Assembly (NCBI GenBank): GCA_033032865.1
Contig: JAWHQI010000005.1
Location: 13,292,001 to 13,356,000 of the forward strand
From: Dactylorhiza incarnata
Taxonomy: Eukaryota > Streptophyta > Magnoliopsida > Asparagales > Orchidaceae
DNA: 64,000 nt
Direction: 5' to 3'
Part shown: positions 55,093 to 64,000 of the stretch, one piece after another
How positions within the stretch are numbered: position 1 is the stretch's first letter
Layout of the letters: the number at the start of each line of letters is the position of its first letter
Notes under the pieces: model-generated
Seen by the model: the letters and a program-made list of their open reading frames with translations, nothing else
What the model was told of the DNA's origin: nothing
Database searches by the model: none
Made by a program: the position numbers and the translations under genes

Positions 55093-56410
55093 TGTTGGGG
55101 AAATGATTTATCTTAACCACTAGAATTGAGTTGAATATAAATTCTAAGAATGAAAAATTAGGCTAAGTAAATATGCGTCGAATAGTATTCGACGCAACGT
55201 CGAAATGTAGTCGACGTTTCTCTCAGAATGAGTCGAAGTAACTCTAAGAAGAATTCGACGTAATCTTTGTCGACGTACCTCTGACTTCTAGTCGACGCAT
55301 TTAATAAAGTCGACGCACCTTAGTCGACGCACCTTCCTTATTCTCCTCTCGACGTCCAGCCAGGATGAAATCGACGTTCACGCCGAATAGTAATCGACGC
55401 AAGTCGATTTCTATAGAAAATTCAAAAACACGCCAAATCTCTTTCTTTCTTTCTGAAGATCTGATTTTTATGGAATGATATTATTCTTTTATAGTCGTTC
55501 TGAATCAGTCTTTCCTTCTATTTGATTCTTGGCTAATTTGATTAAGATTATTATGGATATTATTTGAAATCAGAATGAATTCTTTCCTTCTACAGATTTA
55601 ATTATTATGGAAACTTTTTCTCTCTAATTGCTGATTGATTATTCCCCTTTAGCAACATCTTTTGAAACAGAGCTATAAATAAAGAGGAGGCCGGCAGAGA
55701 ATAATAACTAGTGATCCATCATATACATTTGAAAAAGAGGAAGAGCTCCCAAGTGAAGAGTGAGAAAGCTGAGAAAAGAGATAGTGTGCTGCAGCAAAGA
55801 AAAATCCTTCATCTTCTCCTCCTTCTGAAGCCATTCTGCTGCAATTTCTGAAAGCTCTCACAAAAAGAGAGAAAGGGCTACAATCTCCTTCTCACTATAG
55901 AAGAGAGATCATATTCACTATACTTGTGCTTCTAATCTTCTTGCTAGGAAGAAGATTCTTTCTTACATATATTGTTTTCTGTTCTTCTACTTGTTCTACT
56001 TCTTCTTGTCATTCCATTTTCAAATAGTGTAAAAGAGTTTTTAGAATCTCTCTTCAAAAAATTCAGTTGTACTGGTTCTAAGAGTCTCCTTGTCAAAAGA
56101 CTCAGGCTGGTTCTAAGAGTATCCTTATCAAAAGACTCAGTGCAAGATAGTGAATTCCTACCAAGGGGGTAGAAGAGTGGACTACCCAAAGTTTGGGGAA
56201 CCACTATATTTATTTGTGTTGTGCTGTGTTTTTCTTCTTGCTATTTTCCTTCTTTACTTGCTTAATTCTTGTTGGTGTGTGGGAAGCTTAAATCTGTGAT
56301 TATTACACACATATATATATATATATATTTGTTAACTTTGCACAAAGTATTTTTAAAATTTCTATTCACCCCCTCTAGAGAATTCTAGTGTGGTTAACTG
56401 TGCACTTTCA
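55093..56410 (+). repeat. 3' LTR of copia E
   Basis: 1,318 bp, pair of 49302-50604. The length difference includes a longer (AT)n run at about 56311-56330 and a changed stretch right after the TATA box ('aaagaggaggccgg' against 'agtcagc'). Palindrome cluster at 55170-55410. Confidence 0.95.
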
Positions 56411-56415
56411 CATAC
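56411..56415. repeat. Target site duplication CATAC (right, copia E)
   Basis: Matches 49297-49301; D's coding sequence resumes. Confidence 0.95.
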
Positions 56416-57809
56416 CCAACACAAGCAAGGTCAACTCAGAGGTAGCAATCCCTGAAGTTGAAGTTCAGCAAGATGCTGACGAGCCTGCTGCTCAGGAAGA
56501 AGAGCTGTAGATTGCTGACAGGTTGCCTGCAGTAAACATGCACCTAAAAGATCATCCAATAAACCAAATAATTAGAGATGTTAACCAAGGAGTGGTTACT
56601 AGAAGCAGGGCTCACAATGAAGCCCTATTCTTGAGCTTTCTATCACAAATGGAGCCCAAGAAATTTGAAGACGCAAATGAAGACACCTTCTGGATTCAAG
56701 CAATGCAAGAAGAGGTGCTTCAGTTCAAGAGGTGGAAGGTGTGGAAATTGGTGCCAAAACCTCAAGGACACAATATCATTGACACCAAATGGATCTACAT
56801 GAACAAGCTTGATGGGAATGGCACCATCATCAAGAATAAAGCCAGACTACTGTCCAAATGGTACAAACAAGAAGAAGGTATTGACTTTGATCAAACCTTT
56901 GCCCCAGTTGCAAGGTTAGAAGAAATAAGGCTATTCCTAGCCTATGCTGCCCACAAGGGGTTCAAAGTGTACTAGATGGATGTCAAATCAGCATTCCTGA
57001 ATGGTAATCTAAAGGAAGAGGTATATGTGGAGAAGCCCTCAGGTTTTGTTCACGCAACCCTCTCCTCTCATGTTTATTTGCTTAGGAAATCCTTATATGG
57101 TATAAAGCAAGCCCCTAGGGCTTGGAATGAGACCTTGTCTACCTTTCTCATCAAGAACAAATTCTTGAGGGGAAAGATAGATATCATATTGTTTCTTAGG
57201 GAAACAAAGGGCAAATGTCTTCTAATCCAAATTTATGTTGATGATATAATCTTTGGGTCTACAGATGAGAACCTTTGCAAAAGGTTTGCCAACCTTATGC
57301 AGGGGGATTTTGAGATGAGTAGTATGGGAGAGCTCAAATACTTTTTAGGCCTCCAAGTGAAACAGTATGATACGAGTATTTTCATCTCTCAGATCAACTA
57401 CACTAGTGAGCTTATTAAGAAGTTTGTGATGGAATCAACTTCCACCATGAAAACTCCCATGGGGTCCAACATTTTCCTGGACATGGATGAAAAGGGTATG
57501 CCCTTTGATGAAACCATGTACAAGTGCATAATTGGGTCCCTATTATATCTAACTACCAGTAGACCAGACATTATGTATGCTACATGTGTTTATGCTAGGT
57601 ACCAAGCTTGCCCTAAGGAATCTCACTACTCAGCTGCAAAGAGGATTTTGAGATACCTTAAGGTCAGCCAACATCTTGGCCTTTGGTACCCTAATAACAA
57701 TGATGTTGAACTGATTGGTTTTTCAGATGCAGATTTTGCAGGTTGCAAGGAAGACAGGAAAAGCATAAGTGGAACTTGTCAATTCCTAGGAAGAAGGATG
57801 ATCACATAG
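56411..57809 (+). pseudogene. Copia D reverse transcriptase
   Basis: Linker, then '[16 protein letters not shown]', '[20 protein letters not shown]', TAG at 56973 in place of the Gln of 'QMDVKSAFLNG', 'YGIKQAPRAWNE', intact active site 'YVDDIIFGS', 'MGELKYFLGLQV', 'YKCIIGSLLYLTTSRPDIMY' and the start of RNase H 'SDADFAGCKEDRKSISGT'. Apart from TAG 56973 and a TAG at 56508 the RT frame is open. A further TAG at 57807 lies where this family has Trp (TGG), a G-to-A change. Confidence 0.9.
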
Positions 57810-58126
57810 AGCAGCAAGAAGCAGACCAGTGTGGCAATATCCACTGCTGAATTTGAATACATAGTTGCAGGGAGCTATTGTGGATATAACATCAGCTAGA
57901 GGACTCATCCAGTACCATCTATATATCTAAGAATCTTGTGTCACATAGCAAGACTAAGCATATAGAGATAAGATATCATTTCATTAGAGAGCATGTAGAA
58001 TGTAAAGATGTATGCCTTGAATTTGATCCAACTGACAAACATGTTGCTGACATCTTTAAAAAGCCATTGGATGAGGCAAAGTTTAATGCTTTCAAAATTG
58101 AGCTTGGCAAGTTGAATTTAGAATAA
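57810..58126 (+). pseudogene. Copia D RNase H C-terminus
   Basis: 'SSKKQTSVAISTAEFEYI' (the Glu motif), then stops and slips near 57890-57940. The final part 'HSKTKHIEIRYHFIREHV' and 'ADIFKKPLDEAKFNAFKIEL' is open to the natural end at 58126. The 'WCDN' segment carrying an Asp is lost. Confidence 0.85.
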
Positions 58127-58289
58127 ATCTTATTCTGCCAATTTGTATATCTTGCTCATGATGTTATTACCTAACTTTAATCTAGCATGTAATCATGTAT
58201 AACAAACCTTGATAGGATAAGTTGCTATCTAAATGATTAGTAGCATGTTTATTAGGTCTTGAAACAAGCCTAATTATAAAATTCACTGA

Positions 58290-58655
58290 TAGGCAGTGAA
58301 ATCAGCTAAAACAGCTGTGAAGGTTTCAACTGAACCACTGAGATAGCTGAGAAGGTCTCAGCTAAACTACTGAGATGACTAGAACTGTCTCAGCAGTTGA
58401 CAATCTTATGTCCCAGCGGATAACAACTCCATCTCAGCGGTTCCGCTGTGACGGGCTGGCTACATGAACAAATGCCATAATTGACATGTCAGCAATGTAA
58501 AATCAATTAAATTGATTAAGTCTAATCAACATATACACTTAGGGAAAATCTAACATAAATCAAGCCCCCATAAATATCATAATGTTGATTAAAGTAATAC
58601 ACTTTCTATTGACCTAGCCAACGAGACGAACCCTTCAACCTCCCATCTCAGCGAC
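58290..58655. repeat. TCTCAGCGG motif cluster upstream of D's extra ORF
   Basis: Motifs like those of D's LTR cluster: CTGAGATAGCTGAGA, GTCTCAGC, CTCAGCAG, CATCTCAGCGGTTCCGCTG (about 58430-58450) and CATCTCAGCGAC at 58645. An AT-rich gap lies at 58480-58620. The extra ORF's first Met is at 58656. Confidence 0.75.
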
Positions 58656-61013
58656 TTGTCGTTCAAAAAATATGGCGCTAAAATGGCAAAAGAGCTGCAT
58701 GAAGGCTATGAGATAGTTCGAAATGGATTCATGCATACTCCTGCTGAGATTAAAGAAGTGATTCAACTTCTATCAGACCAAGGACTGGAGTATATGCTAT
58801 CTGAGCCAACAATGATTCTCAGAACTGAAGTTCTTGAATTCTTCTCCAGTGCCAAGATGTCCTCTTCAAATTCGTCTATCAAAGGAAGGATTGGGAGTGA
58901 CAAGATAAAAATATCTCCTTAGAAAATGGAGAAGGCCCTTCAGCTGACCTCTTGCAGTAAAGAAGAGGAAGACGCAATTTTTGAAAAGGATAAAGACCTA
59001 GCCTTAGAATGGTGTGAATAAAGTGATGCCAAACTTGGCTCACTAAAAATGAAGTTATTTAACCAGAGAGGCAAATCGCTCTCTGATTTAGTTGGAAAAG
59101 CTATATTGTGTAAGCCAGGATCACATGACACCATATCCAAACAGATGCTTGAGTTGATGTCACGAGTCATTCTGAAGAAAGAAGACATCATGGGCTGAGG
59201 TGATATTTCAAAGGATAAGGGAATGTCTGTAGGTCCCCAACCTAGGCAGAATTTTCTCCCTCTACCTCTTAAACACCTATCCAGAAAAGTTTGACAAGTC
59301 AAAAGTAAAAAACCTCCATTACTTAAAGAGAATGGACCGAAAGACCCTGGACAGATTCTCAAGGGTTCTCCCCATGAGCCAACCATCAGAGCCCAAAGGG
59401 AAAAAGAAGAGCTTAGTCAAAGGGCTGATAAAAGCCAAGATATTCTGCTCTGACTCTGGGTTAGAGGAAGAAGAGAATGTCCCAGTTGTGGACAATCGTG
59501 GTCCATCCAGCAGTCCTCTAAAGGATGATCAAGGAGGAGATCATGACACTGAAGGTCATGAAGGCAATGCTCCTGAGAAAGAGCATCAAAAGGATGAAGA
59601 TGTTGCTGCTGCTACTAAGGTCATGTCAGAAGGGCATAAAGAAGATCACACTACTTGTGATTCCTCCATTCCTACCACTGCTGATAAAAGTGTGTAGGTC
59701 ATACACTCCTCCTCAGAAGAACATGAGGATGCTGAAGACAATGCTCCTGTTGATCTTCAAGGTGAGATTGACTTATTTATATTCAATCTAGAGCAAATAA
59801 TTAAATTAATCCCTCCTAAACCTGCAGACTACTGGGGAGATGATCAGGACAATGGTGATCCCTCATCTGAGGGGGACCATCAGAAAACAACTCCTAACAA
59901 GGATAATGATGATGTTCCAAGTGAGGGGGAGCAAATCCCTGTTCGGGCTAAGGGCGAGCTCAATATAGTAGCTGGTGTCCCCTCCACATCAACAATATCC
60001 CATGAACAACTGCTCAGCTCCATCAATACAGTCATTGAAAGTTAGATGCTTTCAATAAAGAATTATATTGACAGTTCAATCCTGTCTGTAAAGGATGAGA
60101 TCATGCCTGAAGTGAAAGAAATTAAGGAAGAGACTGCATTCCTCAATAAACAAATGACTAAATAATTTGACCTTGCAGAGAAGTCAGTGGTTGCTCAGAA
60201 TACAATCCTTAATTCAATGGACAAACACCTCCAACTGTCTGAGCAAGATATGTCATATGTAAAGAACATGTAAGCAAGACAGATGAGGTTATAGAAAAAG
60301 CCACCAACCATATACAAGAATATGTCTGGAATATAGCCACTACTATGATAAGTGAGGGTGAGAAAATGAAGGATGAGATGAAGTCTGACTTGGAAAATGT
60401 CTTCTAGACCATCTCAGGTTCTGTAGCAGCTGCCTAATAATTGAAGAAGCCAGATAGGGGAGGTGTCCAATGCTGAGACCAATTCTGAATTGGCTCTCCA
60501 AGTCTGCAAGGAACCAAAATTGCCCTGAACCTGCCCCTGCTGGATAATTACAGGAAAGAAGACTTTGACATTGAGGGGCAGGCTAAAATTGCTCAAAATA
60601 TTCAATTGGCAAAGAAAAGAAAAAGAGAACAAGTAATGCTAGCCGAAGAATTTATGGCTAAGCAAAGGGAAGAGCAAGGAAAAGATCCAGATTTTGAGTA
60701 TTGGAGTGAGGACTCCAAGAGTATAATTCTGAATGCTTGGCTCAGCCATGGTCAAGTATGCAAAGACATTGACAAGATCTATCCAGCTAAAGAGTGGATT
60801 AAACATCTGGAGAGAAACACTCATAAGGATAAAATATTCGAGGAAAATATAGTGAGAAAGAATAATCCAAAAAGGATGCTCTCCAGGTACATACTAAAGC
60901 CATACCTATATTTCAAAAGACTAGAGAACAAGAAGAAGCTAGCTGAGATTACTGCGGCTGCTAAAGGGAAGGAGGTTGCTGATAACAAAGCTGAAAGATC
61001 CAAGAGAAGATAG
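58656..61013 (+). pseudogene. Copia D extra 3' ORF, decayed
   Basis: N-terminal part 'GFMHTPAEIKEVIQLLSDQG' and 'EVLEFFSSAKMS', then (after TAG 58920) 'SLSDLVGKAILCKPGSHDTI' matching E's extra ORF. The middle is acidic and polar with many stops and slips (58920-60600). The last 136 codons (60606-61013) are open: 'YWSEDSKSIILNAWLSHG', 'LKPYLYFKRLENKKK' and a Lys/Arg-rich end. It lies between pol and the polypurine tract. Whether it is one protein of about 700 residues is inferred. Function unknown; basic ends and coiled coils would suit a nucleic-acid-binding or structural role. Confidence 0.6.
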
Positions 61014-61406
61014 ACTTAAATTAATGTATTTAGCTTTTCAGGAAATCAAACTGTAATTTGAACAATGTAGAAACATTATGACAACAATGAAATTGAAAGT
61101 TCTGTTGAATCAATTGGTGTGTGTTATAGGATAATCTTAGTCAAAGCTTAATATAATTCAGTATTATTGCTTTATATATTCGGTGGTGCCTAGACATAAT
61201 TAGTTAACAATGTTATTGTTTTGACAAACAATGTTGTCATGAAGATAATCAGTCGTGATAATTTTTTTTGATTCCAAATGAATGTCAACATTTATGTGTT
61301 ATGATATCGTGTTGTTATGTAATACATTTACATGATAAGTTTTTTGTTTTGTTGGTTATGTATCTTAGCATTGGGTATGTTCTGCCTTTTTCAAATAGGG
61401 GGATAT
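61014..61406 (+). other. 3' untranslated region and polypurine tract of copia D
   Basis: AT/GT-rich, no gene. The tract AAATAGGGGGATAT (61393-61406) sits directly before the 3' LTR. Confidence 0.8.
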
Positions 61407-61964
61407 TGTTGGTAATATTGCCCTCAATGCACCATTAATTTGAAGAAGCATCACTCACAATGCTAAGTACATATTGTATTTGATAAACCCTATTTGCATC
61501 AGGATTATGCAGGGTTAAGATATTCCAAGCATTGGAATAAGATCAGTGGTTTGCTGACAAAACCACTGAGAAGATCTCAATGTCTCAGCAGGACTGCTAA
61601 GACGATCGCAGGAGCCGCTGAGAAGAGGTCTGCCTCAGTTGAGCTGTAGATAGACAATATCTGCTGAGAGGACTATCTTTCTCAGCGGATCCGCTGAGAC
61701 CAAGATAGCTAAAACTACTGAGACGATAGTCTATCTCAGCCCAACTACTGAGACAGATTCAAATCAGAAAGACGACAGTGGCAGGTCCTGATTTTGGTGT
61801 AAACAGATGTAAAGGGTGGATAAAGTATTCTATCCACTTCCAAAGTATCAAGGCCCCTTTCCAAGAGTCTTTGAAGAGAAATGAAGTATAAAAGAACAAG
61901 TTAGGGCACTTTCCATACCACTGGTGGTGCTCAAAAGAAGAGAGCCATTTTACACTATTCCATT
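61407..61964 (+). repeat. 3' LTR of copia D, truncated
   Basis: The first 558 bp match 44011-44570; similarity stops after 'ctattccatt'. Contains the best-preserved D palindromes (61555-61750), including CTCAGCGGATCCGCTGAG. The junction to the Athila-like DNA has no TSD, pointing to deletion or recombination. Confidence 0.9.
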
Positions 61965-62515
61965 TAACTCTCAATGCGCTCTAACAGCTAAGTGCGCACT
62001 CAAGTGGGTGTTGTGTTGCGCGATGAAAATGAACAAATATTAAAAATCAGAGAAATAAAATTTACTTCTAGTATGCACTATAGAATGAACGTGCACAGTG
62101 GGTGACTAGAATCCGCTCTCCCCCAGACTTACATCTAAGCTTCATAAACTGTAATACTAAAAGATATGAGATGGGCAAGGAGAAGAAATTACCCCATGCT
62201 CAGAAATGAGCATACTAGAAGATTGGCGTCTAGCTTCAAATTCAGCTCTATAAGTCTGCCACCAAAGTCGCCACTCCTACAAAAATAGAATCTCCAACAT
62301 ATGCAGAAACAAAAACAAAACAGCAAAATTGGGTCATCTCCCATAAGCCATTTTGTTTACCGTCCTTAAGGTGGACCAAATACCTGTATTAGTAATTTTA
62401 AAAGAGAGTTCTAGAAATTGTCTATCAATCCACCAAGAGAAAACCCACAAGTACAGCTAAAGAGATAGAATAAAGCAACTAAAACAGCAGAAACACAAGC
62501 CCGGAGACTCCATCA
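61965..62515 (-). mobile_element. Athila-like internal non-coding region
   Basis: No gene seen. Similar to 7220-7470 in the same orientation ('aagtgcgcactcaagtgggt', 'cgctctcccccagactta'). Joined directly to D's broken LTR. Confidence 0.55.
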
Positions 62516-62519
62516 CGAA

Positions 62520-64000
62520 TCAGCTATATGTCGACTTGTGGTGGTTCTCCCTAGCCACACGAGAAGGGCAGGAGGTGAAAGCTTTAGGGATCAAAGGAGA
62601 TGTCTCTCCCTTGCCCCTATCCTCTTCTTTCTCGTGACGGAGGGAGGCAAAGCGCGTCGCGCGTAATAAATTTTTCTGTTTCAATTTCTCCACAGTAGGA
62701 GAGCGCCAACGAGCAATATGTGCTCTATTAGAATCAGTGTCTAGCAGTCTCAGAGCAGCCAAGGGCTTCATTTCTTCACCCACTATGGGTGACAGATCCG
62801 TCCAGTGAACCTATTTTAATTGTTCACAGTGCACTCTTGATTTAACAAAATTGTTTAAAGAGTTTTCGGCCATGCTGACCGCGGTAACTTCTAACTTCGT
62901 AGCCTCGCCGCCTTCATTTTCAGAATTCTCTTCATCCATCTAGTGTTTCTTTACTATCTCTTCTTCTTCCTCCTCTGACTCAGCATTTGTCTTATTTTTC
63001 TGTTTCTCCACAACTACATTCAACTCACTAACAAATTCATCAGAGATGACAGGCAAAAAATTGATATTATTGGTTATTATAGATGGAAGAGTGTGGTGTG
63101 TCACTTTGGGTGACAAGGTGACACACCCCTTAGCAATGTAAAGGGTGGCACCACCCTCCTTCAAGAATGGGACACCCAAAATAGGCATAGAATTGTTTTC
63201 CATGGGGCCCAAAACTTGAAAGTTTGTGATAACCGAAGTTCCATCTACAATGACCTTGACATCCTTAATCTCTCCCTCCGTTTCCACCACCATTCCATTA
63301 GCAAGGAAAAGCGATGTCCGATCATCAGCATTGATTTTTAGGTTCATTTTTTCAACGTCTTGCAATGCAAGAACATTGCACGATGATCTAGTGTCGCAAA
63401 GTGCGGTGGTTTCAACATTATTGATCTAACATTTCACTATCAAGTCGCCCTTATGGCAACCATCTGACTCGATTAGGCTCTTTACCTGCTCATAAGGATT
63501 CTTTTCTGTCATGCTGGGGAGAGCACCTTGAGTCCGCTCAAAAAGCACTTGAGCCATTTGGCCTAAATGAATTTCTAAGTTCCTCATCGAGGCAGTTTAA
63601 TTATCCATATTAGATTGGGTCGCGTCAATAAACTTTTCCATCATTTCTTCTAACGCACTTTTTCTTTGCACTGGAGCACCTTGATTATAACCAGGTGGAG
63701 GCAGCCTCGGTTGGCTTCCAGATGCTTGTGCATCAAATTGATGCTGGCCCGGTTGCCATCATTGGCCTGCAGTGTTTTGGCTCCAAGAGAAGTTTGGGTG
63801 ATTTCTCACGCCCGAATTATATGTGTTAGAAAAAGGTGTTGTGTGGTTTTGATTGTTAATATAGTTAACATTTTCCTCCACATTTAGATTAGAAAAATAA
63901 TATGAGATTTCACCTTTGGGGCATTTGTAGGTGTGATGTCTGGGGTTCCCGCACCCTTGACATGAAATGGCCATCACCGGAGCCGAAGAGGGGGCAGGCC
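62520..64000 (-). pseudogene. Athila-like gypsy gag-protease, runs off the window
   Basis: On the minus strand from the window edge: zinc knuckle 'CQGCGNPRHHTYKC' (CX2CX4HX4C), 'SNTYNSGVRNHPNFSWSQN', 'RNLEIHLGQMAQVLFERTQG', 'ALPSMTEKNPYEQVK', all typical of Athila-group gag. Then the aspartic protease 'LCDTRSSCNVLALQDVEKM', whose active site reads DTR where DTG is required. After an acidic stretch the frame continues with stops at about 62939 and 62798 to 62520. No RT is found downstream. Stops near 63440 and 63598 confirm it is dead. It shows that the right side of the window continues into an Athila-type element. Confidence 0.82.

Larger units (their letters stand above)
49302..56410 (+). 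mobile_element. Copia-type element E, gag plus extra ORF, no pol
   Basis: 7.1 kb: LTRs 49302-50604 and 55093-56410, primer site, gag (N-terminus missing), palindrome clusters, a spliced extra ORF and polypurine tract. There is no protease, integrase, RT or RNase H. Intact ends and the CATAC duplication show it moved in this general form or lost pol afterwards. Near-identical LTRs and long open frames make it younger than D. Confidence 0.95.
44011..61964 (+). mobile_element. Copia element D (SIRE/Tork-like), split by copia E
   Basis: 5' LTR 44011-45320, primer site, gag, protease-integrase to 49301, insertion of E, then RT from 56411, RNase H, palindrome cluster (58290-58655), a decayed extra ORF (58656-61013), polypurine tract and a 3' LTR cut short at 61964. 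Without E it is about 10.8 kb of remaining sequence. The extra ORF after pol is the position where SIRE-type elements carry an additional ORF. The right TSD is lost; AATTA precedes the 5' LTR. Confidence 0.93.

Noticed and set aside
1..64000. tRNA, rRNA or single-copy host genes
   Set aside because: I looked for tRNA-like cloverleaf boxes, rRNA landmarks and non-transposon domains and recognised none. A covariance-model search would be needed to exclude small RNAs.

Overview
This window is plant nuclear DNA built almost entirely of nested and broken LTR retrotransposons. I found no convincing host gene, tRNA, rRNA or CRISPR array. The evidence for a flowering plant (probably a eudicot; species not determinable by eye) is the mix of Ty1/copia polyproteins of the Tork/SIRE type with initiator-Met-tRNA primer sites, Ty3/gypsy elements of Tat, Athila and chromovirus type, 1.2-2.5 kb LTRs ending TG...CA, and exact 5-bp target duplications.

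Layout. 1-1440: LTR-like DNA of an unidentified element. 1443-6308: minus-strand copia element ('copia-1') with its 5' LTR, gag, protease and half the integrase; the rest is lost. 6309-7470: non-coding remnant matching the Athila-like DNA at 62 kb. 7471-9145: minus-strand 3' end of a second copia, with part of an extra ORF. 9153-9835 and 31132-34351: two halves of a minus-strand chromovirus-like gypsy ('C'), split by plus-strand copia 'A' (9841-31131, TSD GGCTT). A is itself split by minus-strand Tat-type gypsy 'B' (16229-28423, TSD CTTAT). B carries a spliced gene block on its antisense strand and two tandem-repeat arrays. 34679-41122: complete non-autonomous element 'F' (TSD ATTAT) with a tRNA-Asp-type primer site. 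41386-44010: a copia LTR remnant, a chromovirus LTR remnant ('G') and an ORF fragment. 44011-61964: plus-strand copia 'D', split by plus-strand copia 'E' (49302-56410, TSD CATAC). E keeps LTRs, gag and an extra ORF but has no pol. 61965-64000: minus-strand Athila-like gag-protease, running off the window.

The insertion order can be read from the nesting: C, then A into C's gag, then B into A's 3' region; D, then E into D. Most coding regions carry stops, many of them at codons where CAG, CAA or CGA would be expected, as if methylated cytosines had decayed to T.

The most interesting pattern cuts across families. Nearly every LTR here has a cluster of short, CpG-containing palindromes just upstream of its TATA box, and the motif is specific to each family or small group of families. 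In D, E and B, motifs like the element's own LTR motif recur beside an extra, non-pol ORF (a plant transposon-protein-like ORF in D and E; an antisense spliced gene in B). This suggests, but does not prove, self-recognition in which the extra protein binds its own element's palindromes.
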